Positions 18,427 to 26,681 of a stretch of DNA of 64,000 nt are shown here, piece by piece (the stretch's first letter is position 1; the number at the start of each line of letters is the position of its first letter). Origin of the DNA: Aeromonas rivuli (GTDB lineage: Bacteria; Pseudomonadota; Gammaproteobacteria; Enterobacterales; Aeromonadaceae); assembly GCF_000820045.1 (NCBI RefSeq), contig NZ_CDBJ01000055.1, positions 1 through 64,000 on the forward strand. The letters run 5' to 3'. A program made the translations under genes and the position numbers. The notes beneath the pieces were generated by a model that saw nothing but the letters and a program-made list of their open reading frames with translations, was not told the origin of the DNA and made no database searches.

Positions 18427-18554
18427 GGGGGCCGCCTCCGTTGCGTGCACTGCCCATATTGTGCCACATACTGTGGCCTTGTTCCTGATGCGCTGTCCAT
18501 TATTGCGCGACAGAGCGGCCGTGGCCGTGCTCCTGTTTGTGGTGGCCTTGGGTC

Positions 18555-18748
18555 GAGGAGCCCGGGTTTAGTAGACCCAGTCGCGCAACGTGTATTCCAG
18601 ACGATGTCGTTTTCCCTGCAGGATCAACCGCTGGGTGTCGCCCTCCAGCGTGGAGGAGCCCGGGTTTAGTAGACCCAGTCGCGCAACTTGTATTCCAGAC
18701 GATGTCGTTTTCCCTGCAGGATCAGCCGCTGGGTGTCGCCCTCCAGGG
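18555..18748 (-). repeat. tandem copy of the 3' end of the HslJ-like gene
   Basis: A 98-bp unit occurs twice in direct tandem: the gene's own end (18653-18748) and a copy just downstream (18555-18652). The two differ at about two or three positions over 93 bases. Each unit contains the codons for EGDTQRLILQGKRHRLEY-LRDWVY, the TAA stop and a few bases after it. The copy has K changed to T and no start of its own. The high identity indicates a recent event. Confidence 0.92.
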
Positions 18749-19085
18749 TGGCGCCCTGTTGCAGGGTGTCGAGCACGGCCTGCTCTATGGTGTCGAGGGG
18801 GGCCAGGCAGGCCATGCTGGTGCTGCCGAGGTTGGTGACCTTCAGCCGATCGCCCTTGAGGCGACCCTGACCGAAGTAGCGGTTGCAACCGGCGATGCCG
18901 TTGACGGTGAAGTGTTCGCCTATCTCGAGATCCGGCCTGTTGCGAGCAGGCACTGTGATGGGTTGATCATCCAGCTTGTCCAGCACCCAGTGGTGGTGCA
19001 TGAGGTCCTGGCGGCTCAGTTGGGGGGCCGAGCTGCAACCGCCGAGCAGGAGCAGGGCGAGCACCAGCAGCAAAAATCTGTACAT
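18666..19085 (-). CDS. META domain lipoprotein, HslJ-like
   Basis: A 139-residue lipoprotein. A signal peptide ends in the lipobox LLGGC (lipid-modified C17), followed by a META domain (HHHWVLDKLDD, GCNRYFG, TSMAC) as in E. coli HslJ, a heat-inducible protein linked to novobiocin resistance. The two conserved cysteines GCN and MAC are present. The residues after the lipobox (SSAPQ) suggest outer-membrane sorting, as there is no Asp at +2. Its 3' end is tandemly duplicated downstream. Confidence 0.8.
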   Translation of the reverse strand: MYRFLLLVLALLLLGGCSSAPQLSRQDLMHHHWVLDKLDDQPITVPARNRPDLEIGEHFTVNGIAGCNRYFGQGRLKGDRLKVTNLGSTSMACLAPLDTIEQAVLDTLQQGATLEGDTQRLILQGKRHRLEYKLRDWVY

Positions 19086-19256
19086 GGGAGGGCTCCGCTA
19101 ATAAGTGCCCTAAGGATAGCGTCAGGGAGAGGGTGGGGGCAGGGGCGCAGGGCGCTCCCCCGACCGCTTCTGTCGCCCCGAGACGACCTGGGAGCCTCTC
19201 ATGACTGGATGGGTGCCGATAGCGGCCAAGCCAGACGCCACTGCCCGGAAATAGAT

Positions 19257-19284
19257 GCGGCGACCCTGAGGTCGCCGCTTTTTT
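19257..19284 (+). terminator. orphan + strand terminator upstream of the HslJ-like gene
   Basis: GCGGCGACC/GGTCGCCGC with a four-base loop, followed by six T residues on the + strand. No + strand gene precedes it: the region 19086-19256 is between two minus-strand genes. It could end an unrecognised small RNA, or act weakly for yegD on the other strand. Confidence 0.7.
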
Positions 19285-19312
19285 GCCGCTATGGGCCTGA
19301 ACTCCAGCTGGG

Positions 19313-20674
19313 TCAAGAGCCAAACAGCCGCTCGGCGTAACGGGCCAGGCCGGAGGCGACCGAGCCGAAGTCGTCGCCGCCATCTACCGGGATAGCGGGC
19401 AGCTTGGCGTTGATGTAGGTCTTGATGAGGGGGGAGCGGGCGCTGCCGCCAGTGACGAAGACGCGATCCGGCATGACCCCGGCGGCGGCAATGGCTTCGT
19501 CCATCAACTCCCCGATCTTCTCCAGCAAGGGGGCGGCCGCCGCGGCCAGCTGATCCCGGGTCAGTTCGGCGTGCAAATCCCGCTCCAGCTCGGTGAGTGG
19601 CTGCTGGCAGTGTGTCTGATCCGAGAGGCTGATTTTGCCCTGCTCGGCGCGCCAGACCAGCTGGTGGCTGAGTTTGTGGGCCCGCAGTCGCGTGAGGCGT
19701 CCCAGCTTGCTATCCGGCTGGCTGTCGAGCTGCAGCTCTTGCAGGGAGCGCGCCGTCTCCAGGCTGTAGAAGCGGCTCTGGGCGCTGACGTCATTGATGG
19801 CGGCCGCATCCCAGAACAGCGGATGGGGCAGCGGCTTGCCGGTCTTGAGGGTCTCATGCATGCCGAGCAGGGGCATCATGCCCTCGACGGTGAGGCGGAT
19901 ATCGAAGTCGTTGCCGCCGATGCGCTGACCGCTGTGGCCGAGCAGATCGCTGCTGCGATCCAGCCTGTCTCGATAGCCGGGGCCCATGCGCAGCATGGAA
20001 CAGTCGGTGGTACCACCGCCGATATCCACTACCAGCACCACGGCATCCTCGCTGAGGCGAGCCTCGAACTCGAAGCCGGCGGCCACGGGTTCGTAGAGGA
20101 ATTCCACCTGCTCGAAGCCCGCCAGTCTGGCGGCCTCGCTGAGGATGGCGATGGCCTGGCGGTTGCTCTCCTCCCCTGCCAGTCCCTGGAAGTTGACCGG
20201 GCGACCGATCACGGCGCTGCGCACCGGCTGGCCGAGCTGCTGCTCCGCCTCTTGGCGCACGTGCAGCATCATGGCGCAGACGATGTCTTCAAACAGCGCT
20301 ATCTGTGGCGGTTTGAGGCCGTAGGCACCGAGGAAGGACTTGGGCGACTTGATGTAGTAGCCCTCATCCGGGGCTTCCAGATAGCGCTCCAGGGCTGCGC
20401 CACCGAAGCTGAGTTCGTCGATCAGTCCCTCGTCCCGCATCTGGCGGCGTACCGACTGGGCACGCTGCACCACAGGGCCGCGCAGCTTGAGGTAGCTTTG
20501 TTGCTGCGTCGGAGAGAGCCCTTCGGCGAGCAGACCGGCGATGGCATCCCGGTGCGGAGCGTGCAGGGTAGAGGGCAGGTAGTGGGAGGCGCCGAGGGAC
20601 AACAGTCTGGGGCTGCCTTGCTCCATCACGGCGACGGCGCAGTTGGATGTGCCGTAATCGAATCCGATAATCAT
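19313..20674 (-). CDS. yegD: YegD, Hsp70-family ATPase-domain protein
   Basis: A 453-residue protein with the actin/Hsp70 ATPase fold: phosphate 1 loop DYGTSN at 6-11, phosphate 2 VVDIGGGTTDCSM, adenosine motif VFVTGGSARSPLI. There is no C-terminal peptide-binding domain of DnaK type. Length and motifs match E. coli YegD (450), a putative chaperone of unknown client. It is a single gene; ATG start at 20674. Confidence 0.9.
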   Translation of the reverse strand: MIIGFDYGTSNCAVAVMEQGSPRLLSLGASHYLPSTLHAPHRDAIAGLLAEGLSPTQQQSYLKLRGPVVQRAQSVRRQMRDEGLIDELSFGGAALERYLEAPDEGYYIKSPKSFLGAYGLKPPQIALFEDIVCAMMLHVRQEAEQQLGQPVRSAVIGRPVNFQGLAGEESNRQAIAILSEAARLAGFEQVEFLYEPVAAGFEFEARLSEDAVVLVVDIGGGTTDCSMLRMGPGYRDRLDRSSDLLGHSGQRIGGNDFDIRLTVEGMMPLLGMHETLKTGKPLPHPLFWDAAAINDVSAQSRFYSLETARSLQELQLDSQPDSKLGRLTRLRAHKLSHQLVWRAEQGKISLSDQTHCQQPLTELERDLHAELTRDQLAAAAAPLLEKIGELMDEAIAAAGVMPDRVFVTGGSARSPLIKTYINAKLPAIPVDGGDDFGSVASGLARYAERLFGS

Positions 20675-20785
20675 GGGCGGCGGGCTCCTGTCTAAAAAGG
20701 GGCCGGACAGCCTAACGAATTGCGCCGACTCTCACAAGTCGGCGCTGGATATTAGAAAGAGTGGTGCTCGCCTGCCAGAGGCGAG

Positions 20786-21080
20786 CCGGGGCGGCCTGCC
20801 TCAGGACTCGACCTCGTTGTCGCTGCGTCCATCCTGACAGATAGCCTGGATGTTCCGAGGGTGGTGGCGGCCCTGAGGGACGTGCCGGGGCGGCTTGCCT
20901 CAGACATCAACCTCGTTGGGGCAGCTCCCGCTCTGTGCTATGGCCTGGATGTTGCCGAGAGTGGTGTCGACCCTGAGGGACGTGCCGGGGCGGCCTGCCT
21001 CAGGACTCGACCTCGTTGTCGCTGCGGCCCTGGCTCTCGATGGCCTGGATGTTGCCGAGGGTGGTGTCGGCGATGGCGTG
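20786..21080 (-). repeat. three tandem copies of the ldhA 3' end
   Basis: Units begin (plus-strand coordinates) at 20786, 20885 and 20985, a period of 99-100 bp. The unit at 20985 is the real ldhA end. The middle copy reads on the minus strand TTLGNIQAIAQSGSCPNEVDV then TGA. The distal copy has lost one base but in frame again reads NIQAICQDGRSDNEVES then TGA. The true end is TTLGNIQAIESQGRSDNEVES. The reading frame and stop are kept while the last residues vary. Confidence 0.9.
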
Positions 21081-21992
21081 CAGGGCTTCGCGGGTCAGGA
21101 AGGCCTGGTGGCCGGTGAACAGCACGTTGTGGCAGGCGGAGAGGCGGCGGAACACGTCATCGGTGATCACCTCGTTGGACTTGTCTTCGAAGAAGAGATC
21201 TTCCTCTTCCTCGTAGACGTCCAGCCCCAGGGCGCCGATGCGGGAGGTCTTGAGGGCCTCGATGGCGGCGTTGGAGTCGAGCAGGCCGCCCCGGCTGGTG
21301 TTGATGATCATCACCCCGTCCTTCATCTTGGCGAAGGCCTCCTTGTTCAGCAGGTGGTAGTTCTCCTTGAACAGGGGGCAGTGCAGGCTGATGACGTCGG
21401 ACTGGCGCAGCAGGGTGTCGATGTCCACGTACTCGGCGCCCAGATCGATGGCCGCCTGGTTCGGGTAGGGATCGCTGACCAGCAGGCGCATGCCGAAGCC
21501 CTTGAGGATGCGCAGGGTGGCGATGCCGATCTTGCCGGTGCCTATGATGCCGGCGGTACGGCCGTGCATGTTGAAGCCGACCAGGCCTTCCAGAGAGAAG
21601 TTGGCGTCGCGGGTGCGCTGGTAGGCCTTATGGATGCGGCGGTTGAGGGTCATCATCAGGCCGACGGCGTGCTCGGCGACCGCCTCGGGGGAGTAGGCAG
21701 GCACCCGCACCACTTTCAGCCCCAGCTCCTTGGCGGCGGCCAGATCCACGTTGTTGTAACCGGCGCAGCGCAGGGCGATCACCTTAGTGCCGTTGGCGGC
21801 CAGCTCGGTCAGCACCTCCCGGTCGGCGTCATCGTTGACGAACAGGCAGACCACGGGGAAACCATGGGCAAGGCGCGCCGTCTTGGTTTCCAACCGCACA
21901 TCGAAGAACTCCAGCTCGAAGCCATACTGGCTGTTGGCCTGGTGGAAGTGTTCCTTGTCGTAACTCTTGGTACTGAACAGGGCGACGCGCAT
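21000..21992 (-). CDS. ldhA: fermentative D-lactate dehydrogenase
   Basis: A 330-residue D-2-hydroxyacid dehydrogenase that reduces pyruvate to D-lactate with NADH. Features are NAD-binding GTGKIG, catalytic Arg in NTSRGGLLD, the Glu in LGLDVYEEE, and the catalytic His in TGHQAFLT. N-terminal VALFSTKSYDKEHF is typical of LdhA. The length fits E. coli LdhA (329). Single gene on the minus strand; its last 25 codons recur twice in the downstream spacer, with altered C-termini. Confidence 0.95.
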   Translation of the reverse strand: MRVALFSTKSYDKEHFHQANSQYGFELEFFDVRLETKTARLAHGFPVVCLFVNDDADREVLTELAANGTKVIALRCAGYNNVDLAAAKELGLKVVRVPAYSPEAVAEHAVGLMMTLNRRIHKAYQRTRDANFSLEGLVGFNMHGRTAGIIGTGKIGIATLRILKGFGMRLLVSDPYPNQAAIDLGAEYVDIDTLLRQSDVISLHCPLFKENYHLLNKEAFAKMKDGVMIINTSRGGLLDSNAAIEALKTSRIGALGLDVYEEEEDLFFEDKSNEVITDDVFRRLSACHNVLFTGHQAFLTREALHAIADTTLGNIQAIESQGRSDNEVES

Positions 21993-22157
21993 CGTTGAAT
22001 CTCCAACTTGGGTTATGTGGTTAATTTACAACAAGGAGGCGAGCACGGCACCTGAAACCGCTGCCGACTCACCATGGTGACGAGAGCTTGGGGTTGTTTT
22101 GATGAAAACCAACCAGACTGTTGGGGTTGCGCCGCCTCGGAAATCGGCCACGCTGAT

Positions 22158-22838
22158 TTACTCCAGCTCCACCTGTGGGCGGAAGGTCATCTCGTGCATC
22201 ACCACATCGTCTGGCAGTGAGAGCAGTTGCACCAGGGTGCGTGCCACACTGGCGGGCTGCATGTATTGCGGCCTGGCCTGGGCACGAAAGCTGGTATCTG
22301 TGCCCCCCGGGTAGAGGGTGGTGACCTTGATGCCATGGGGCTGGGCCTCCTTCATCATCACCTGACTCAAGCCAGCGAAACCTTGCTTCATGGCGGTGTA
22401 GACCCCCATGGTTTCACTGCTGCGCTTGGCGACCGTGCTCACCACGTTGATGAGATAACCCTGGCCGCGGGGCTGCATCGACTTGAGCGCCTCCCGTGCC
22501 AGCAGATACGGGGCGCGCAGGTTGATGGCGTATTGCTGGTCAAACTCCTCCAAGGTGGTGTCCACCAGGGGGGCCTTGCGGCTATTCATGCCGGCGTTGT
22601 TGATCAGCACGTCTATGGGGCCAAGGGCCTGCTCGGCGCTGGCGTAGAGGGCGAGCAGGGCGACCGGATCGGCGAGATCCGCCGTCTCCCCCAGGCAGCC
22701 GGTCTCCCGCTTGAGGCGGGTCAGGGCCTCCTGGTTGCGTCCGGTGGCAAAGACCCGGTAACCCTGCCGGGTCAACTCTTCCACCAGGGCATAGCCTATG
22801 CCGCTGGTGGCGCCTGTTACCAATACGGTCTGGTACAT
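22158..22838 (-). CDS. short-chain dehydrogenase/reductase
   Basis: A 226-residue classical SDR: cofactor loop TGATSGIG near residue 8, NNAG, catalytic Ser in NVVSTVAKR and the YxxxK pair in YTAMK. I start at ATG 22838 (MYQTVLVTG) because GGAG lies 6 bases upstream, although a GTG four codons earlier is in frame. It sits between ldhA and creA on the same strand. Substrate unknown. Confidence 0.85.
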   Translation of the reverse strand: MYQTVLVTGATSGIGYALVEELTRQGYRVFATGRNQEALTRLKRETGCLGETADLADPVALLALYASAEQALGPIDVLINNAGMNSRKAPLVDTTLEEFDQQYAINLRAPYLLAREALKSMQPRGQGYLINVVSTVAKRSSETMGVYTAMKQGFAGLSQVMMKEAQPHGIKVTTLYPGGTDTSFRAQARPQYMQPASVARTLVQLLSLPDDVVMHEMTFRPQVELE

Positions 22839-22903
22839 CTGCAACTCCACATTCTGTGCAACGATCGGGTTTGGCGCCCGGGGATCACCCGGGCAGCGGC
22901 ACG

Positions 22904-23365
22904 CTATCCCCAGGGCATGATGGGCACGGCGCTGACCGCGCTCTTGTAGGAGCCGTCAATCAGCTTGGTGCTGTAGGTGAGATAGACCAGGCTGCCCCGC
23001 TTCTTGTCGAAGAAGCGCACCACTTTTTGCTCCTTGAACACCAGCGAGGTGTTGACGTCGAACACCTCCTCCCCCTGTTTCAGCTGGTCCGGTACGGCAA
23101 TGGGGCCGGTCTGATGGCAAGAGAGGGAGGCGTGGGAGGGATCCTCGGCCAGACCCAGTCCGCCCTTGACGCCCCCCGTCTTGGGACGAGCCAGATAGCA
23201 GGTGACGCCGGCAATGTCCGGGTCATCGAAGGCCTCGATCACTATCTTGTAATTGGGTCCGAGCAGCTTGAAGGCGGTGCTCACCTCGCCGACCGTATCG
23301 GCCTTGCCATGGGCCAGGGCGGGGAGCAGCAGGACGGCGGTGAGCAGAGTGTTCAGGAAACGCAT
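22904..23365 (-). CDS. creA: CreA family periplasmic protein
   Basis: A 153-residue protein with a signal peptide (cleavage after ALAHG-K region) and the conserved CreA segments FKLLGPNYKIVIEAFDDPD, GGVKGGLGLAEDPS and a C-terminal AVSAVPIMPW. In E. coli, creA heads creABCD, but here no cre two-component genes are adjacent. Two cysteines (TCYL, LSC) are conserved. The function of CreA is not established. Confidence 0.9.
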   Translation of the reverse strand: MRFLNTLLTAVLLLPALAHGKADTVGEVSTAFKLLGPNYKIVIEAFDDPDIAGVTCYLARPKTGGVKGGLGLAEDPSHASLSCHQTGPIAVPDQLKQGEEVFDVNTSLVFKEQKVVRFFDKKRGSLVYLTYSTKLIDGSYKSAVSAVPIMPWG

Positions 23366-23408
23366 GGGTCTCTCCATATCGGCATCAATAACGGATGGGC
23401 AGCGGTCG

Positions 23409-24272
23409 TTACTGACCCTGGCTGGGGGGATAATCCCAATACTGGGCCGGAATAGTGCGCAGCAAGGGGGTCATGTCCGGGTTGGCCAGCTTGATGGTGG
23501 TGCGACCGGCCAGATTGGCGCTGGCCAGGGCGGTGCGAATGGCCGGGTTCTCCCGGAAAAAGCGCATGAAGCTGCCATCGGCGTAGGCGGACTCCAGCCC
23601 CTGGGTGAGGGCCTTGGCCAGTTTGGGGTATTGAGGACTGACGAAGAAGAACTCGGCGAAGGGGTAGCGGATCAGCAGGTGCTGCTCTACTACCAGATTC
23701 GGATATTGGCTCGCCAATTCCCGCTGTTCGGCGAAGATCTCCACAATATTGCGCGGGAAGAAGTCGAGTCGGCCGCCGTCATTCATCAGGCGGAATAGAT
23801 TGGTGAAGCGGGTCATGTAGGTGGGGATGCCTGCCGCCTGATAGATCTTGTTGTCGGACCAGCCGATGCCTTGGGCGGCTCTCATCTTCTTGAGCTGCTC
23901 CAACGTCTCTATCTGGCTGAACTTCTCCTGATCCTTCTCATGGATGAAGGAGAGTCTCAGCCCCTCCAGGCCGCGAAACAGCGGCACAGGCACCGCCAAC
24001 ATGGCAGACTCCAGGGCGCTGGAGGTGCCCATCCAGAACAGATTGATGGTTTTGCCGGTTTTGAGCTGCTGTTGCAGGGTGAACTGGTTCAAGTCGACAT
24101 CGACCTGCTCTATCTTGAATGCTTGCCCCGAGTGGCGCAGGGCCAGATCCAGCAGCTTGAGCTGATAGTCACTGTCTAGGTGGTTGACGGGACGCTTGGG
24201 GATCTTGACCACGAGATCTTGCGCCTGAGCCAGCAAGGGCAGGCACAGACACAGGGTGATGAGCCATTTCAC
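23409..24272 (-). CDS. periplasmic substrate-binding-like protein
   Basis: A 287-residue exported protein with a clear signal peptide (cleavage at AQA|QDL). It has the length and domain rhythm of family 3 solute-binding or ligand-sensing proteins, but no ABC transporter genes adjoin it. Proteins of this kind are often orphan periplasmic proteins in Aeromonas, Vibrio and Shewanella. The ligand is unknown. The gene is followed, after about 45 bp, by creA on the same strand. Confidence 0.6.
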   Translation of the reverse strand: MKWLITLCLCLPLLAQAQDLVVKIPKRPVNHLDSDYQLKLLDLALRHSGQAFKIEQVDVDLNQFTLQQQLKTGKTINLFWMGTSSALESAMLAVPVPLFRGLEGLRLSFIHEKDQEKFSQIETLEQLKKMRAAQGIGWSDNKIYQAAGIPTYMTRFTNLFRLMNDGGRLDFFPRNIVEIFAEQRELASQYPNLVVEQHLLIRYPFAEFFFVSPQYPKLAKALTQGLESAYADGSFMRFFRENPAIRTALASANLAGRTTIKLANPDMTPLLRTIPAQYWDYPPSQGQ

Positions 24273-24399
24273 TGTCTGCTCTCCTGAAGAGTCTGGGAAA
24301 CTGTCCGGAGTCTAACAGAATAAAGTGCTATCGCCTCGTGTGGAGCGCTCGCTGGTTGGTGACGGGTGACGGGTGACGGATGGCAAGGAGAGAAAACAA

Positions 24400-24428
24400 C
24401 CCGGCCCCGGTGCATGACCTGGGCCGGG
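24400..24428 (-). terminator. terminator of the DksA-like gene
   Basis: CCCGGCCC/GGGCCGGG with a 13-base loop; on the minus strand it is followed by TTGTTTTC, just after the stop of the gene at 24435. A perfect three-fold GGTGACG repeat lies at 24358-24378. Confidence 0.65.
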
Positions 24429-24434
24429 CATATA

Positions 24435-24821
24435 TCAAGCGACGCGGCGGAATACGTGAGTGTCGTTGAATTCCTTGGTGCTCTGGCATTCAACGCAGTA
24501 ACGGGATTCCGGGCGGGCCTGCAGGCGCTTGAGAGAGATCTCGTCGCCGCAGGACTCGCAGTAGCCGAAGTCGCCCTCGTTGATGCGACGGATGGCTGCC
24601 CTCAGCTTGCGCAGGTGCAACTTGTCGTGCTCGATACGGTTGAGCTCCAGGCGGCGGGCCTCTTCGATGCTGGCCCGGTCAATTTCATCAGCCATCTCGT
24701 TGGTATCGGTGGCGATGGCCTGGCTGGCCTGGGAGTTGAGGCGCTCTTCGAGTTCTGCAATTTGCGCCTCCATCTGTCCCTTGTAGTAGGCCAGTTGGTC
24801 TTTTGTCATGAAATCACACAT
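24435..24821 (-). CDS. DksA/TraR family C4 zinc-finger protein (DksA paralogue)
   Basis: A 128-residue protein, shorter than DksA (151). It has a long coiled-coil region, the acidic coiled-coil tip motif DEIDRA equivalent to the DxxDxA of DksA, and a four-cysteine zinc finger (CESCG...CVEC). DksA binds the RNA polymerase secondary channel and, with ppGpp, controls promoters such as those of rRNA. The tip residues suggest this paralogue can also act on polymerase. ATG 24821 and ATG 24809 are both possible; neither has a strong ribosome-binding site. Confidence 0.85.
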   Translation of the reverse strand: MCDFMTKDQLAYYKGQMEAQIAELEERLNSQASQAIATDTNEMADEIDRASIEEARRLELNRIEHDKLHLRKLRAAIRRINEGDFGYCESCGDEISLKRLQARPESRYCVECQSTKEFNDTHVFRRVA

Positions 24822-25285
24822 AAGGTTTACCAGTCAGTTACTAACCCAATTTTCCGTAGTTATGGGGGCGGTCTGCGCGCAGTCCAAGCCCTGTGTCCTC
24901 GATTTACCACTGATCCTGATGAAAAGCGTGCAAATCAGGGCGGGCCTTGTACCAAAAAAACGGCAGCAAGCAAAGCTCGGTGAGCGAAGAGTGTGCGCCT
25001 TTGCAAATAATCGGTGGGGAGAGGACGGGTTCTGACTGAGCACGAGTCGCTACGACGATCCTTGTCGGCACGGGGTGGCGCCTGAGGTTTGCTTCCTGTG
25101 AGTGTTTAGTATTTCGCATCGAACTGGTCATTATCCAGACGGTTATTTATTGTTTTTTAAACAGACCTGCTTGACAGACGCCATAACGGCGGGCTTTTAT
25201 GGAGTCGGAGATTACATATCTGCAACAGGGGTGTTCCATATATTAGACACCCCTGCCAATGACAACCGTCAAGTCGGGGTTTAAC
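24822..25285. promoter_or_regulatory. regulatory region of the polyamine cluster
   Basis: A 464-bp gene-free region, more AT-rich than its surroundings near 25100-25200. It holds a likely + strand promoter (TTGACA at 25171-25176, TTTTAT at 25195-25200, spacer 18). Downstream lies a 9-bp perfect inverted repeat CAGGGGTGT/ACACCCCTG with a 12-base AT-rich centre (25226-25255). The repeat would fall in the leader of the transcript, so it could be an operator or an RNA hairpin. No small gene is seen. Confidence 0.55.
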
Positions 25286-26617
25286 ATGGACAGTATCAAG
25301 GGTTGGATGGATGCCAACCGAATCACGGAAGTGGAATGCCTGATACCGGATTTCACCGGCAACGCCCGGGGAAAGATCATTCCGGCCAGCAAGTTTCTGC
25401 GTGAGGGTGGCATGCGCCTGCCCGAAGTTATTTTCATCCAGACAGTGACCGGGGATTACCCGGATGACGACAGCATGATAGACCCGCTGGAGCGGGACAT
25501 GCACCTCTTCCCCGATCCCAACACCATACGTTTCGTGCCCTGGGCGCTGGAACCCACCGCCCAGGTGATCCACGACTGTTTCGACACCAGCGGCAACCTG
25601 ATCGACATAGCGCCACGCTCCGTATTGCGCCGGGTGCTCTCCTGCTTCGACAAGCAGGGCTGGAAACCCGTGGTCGCGCCCGAACTGGAGTTCTATCTGG
25701 TCAAGCGCAACGAAGATCCTGACTACCCCCTGGTGCCGCCGGTGGGCCGCAATGGCCGCCCGGAGACGGCTCGCCAGTCATTCAGTATCGATGCGGTCAA
25801 CGAGTTCGATCCCATCTTCGAGGACATGTACGACTACTGCGAGGCCCAGAATCTGGAGGTCGATACCCTGGTCCACGAGTCCGGTGCCGCCCAGATGGAG
25901 ATCAACTTCCTCCATGGGGATGCCATCGAGTTGGCCGATCAGGTGTTCCTGTTCAAGCGCACCATGCGTGAGGCCGCGCACCGTCACGGCATCTACGCCA
26001 CCTTCATGGCCAAGCCGATGAGCGACGAGCCGGGGTCGGCCATGCACATCCACCAGAGCCTGGTCGATAGCGAAGGGCGCAACCTGTTTGGCACTGAGAA
26101 TGGCGGCAACACCGAATTGTTCCTGCACTTCATCGCCGGCTTGCAGAAATACACGCCTGCAGTGACGGCGTTGCTGGCACCGAACGTCAACTCCTACCGC
26201 CGTCTGACGTTCGGTGAGAGTGCGCCACGCAACGTGCAGTGGGGGGTGGAGAACCGCACCTGCGGCCTGCGCGTGCCTTATTCCGAGACCAGTGGCCGTC
26301 GGGTTGAGAACCGTTTCGCCGGCGCTGACGCCAACCCTTATCTGGCGCTGGCCGCGACCCTGGCCTGTGGCTATCTCGGCATGCAGGAGAAGCTCATGCC
26401 CCTGCCCGAGATGAAGAGCAGCGCCTACGACCTGCCCTATAGCCTGCCACGTACTCTGGAGGAGGCTCTGAGCCACCTGGAACAGTGTGAACCCATCAAG
26501 GAGATGCTGGGTGAGCGCTTTGTTGAGGCCTTCGTGGCGGTCAAGCGCAAGGAGTACGAGACCTACTTCGGGGTGATCAGTCGTTGGGAGCGTGAGTTCC
26601 TGCTGCTGAACGTCTAG
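25286..26617 (+). CDS. puuA: gamma-glutamylputrescine synthetase (glutamine synthetase family)
   Basis: A 443-residue member of the glutamine synthetase family. It has the GS catalytic segments PELEFYLV, MEINFLHGD, GSAMHIHQS, and NRFAGADANPY, but short loops and no adenylylation region as in GlnA. Together with an adjacent polyamine aminotransferase and a putrescine ABC transporter this points to PuuA/SpuI-type gamma-glutamylation of putrescine or related amines. ATG 25286 is favoured by GGGG 6 bases upstream; the ATG at 25259 lacks a site. First gene of a seven-gene cluster. Confidence 0.85.
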   Translation: MDSIKGWMDANRITEVECLIPDFTGNARGKIIPASKFLREGGMRLPEVIFIQTVTGDYPDDDSMIDPLERDMHLFPDPNTIRFVPWALEPTAQVIHDCFDTSGNLIDIAPRSVLRRVLSCFDKQGWKPVVAPELEFYLVKRNEDPDYPLVPPVGRNGRPETARQSFSIDAVNEFDPIFEDMYDYCEAQNLEVDTLVHESGAAQMEINFLHGDAIELADQVFLFKRTMREAAHRHGIYATFMAKPMSDEPGSAMHIHQSLVDSEGRNLFGTENGGNTELFLHFIAGLQKYTPAVTALLAPNVNSYRRLTFGESAPRNVQWGVENRTCGLRVPYSETSGRRVENRFAGADANPYLALAATLACGYLGMQEKLMPLPEMKSSAYDLPYSLPRTLEEALSHLEQCEPIKEMLGERFVEAFVAVKRKEYETYFGVISRWEREFLLLNV

Positions 26618-26681
26618 CCCCACATCAGGGGAGGCCGACAGGGTCTCCCCCGCTCATATCGAAGGAACCGAGGAGCAATTC

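Noticed and set aside
14723-21080. Diversity-generating retroelement as the source of the variable gene ends
   Set aside because: No reverse transcriptase, template repeat or accessory gene is present, and the changes are not limited to adenines.
25259-25285. Earlier ATG for puuA at 25259
   Set aside because: It overlaps the end of the inverted repeat and has no ribosome-binding site, while ATG 25286 does.
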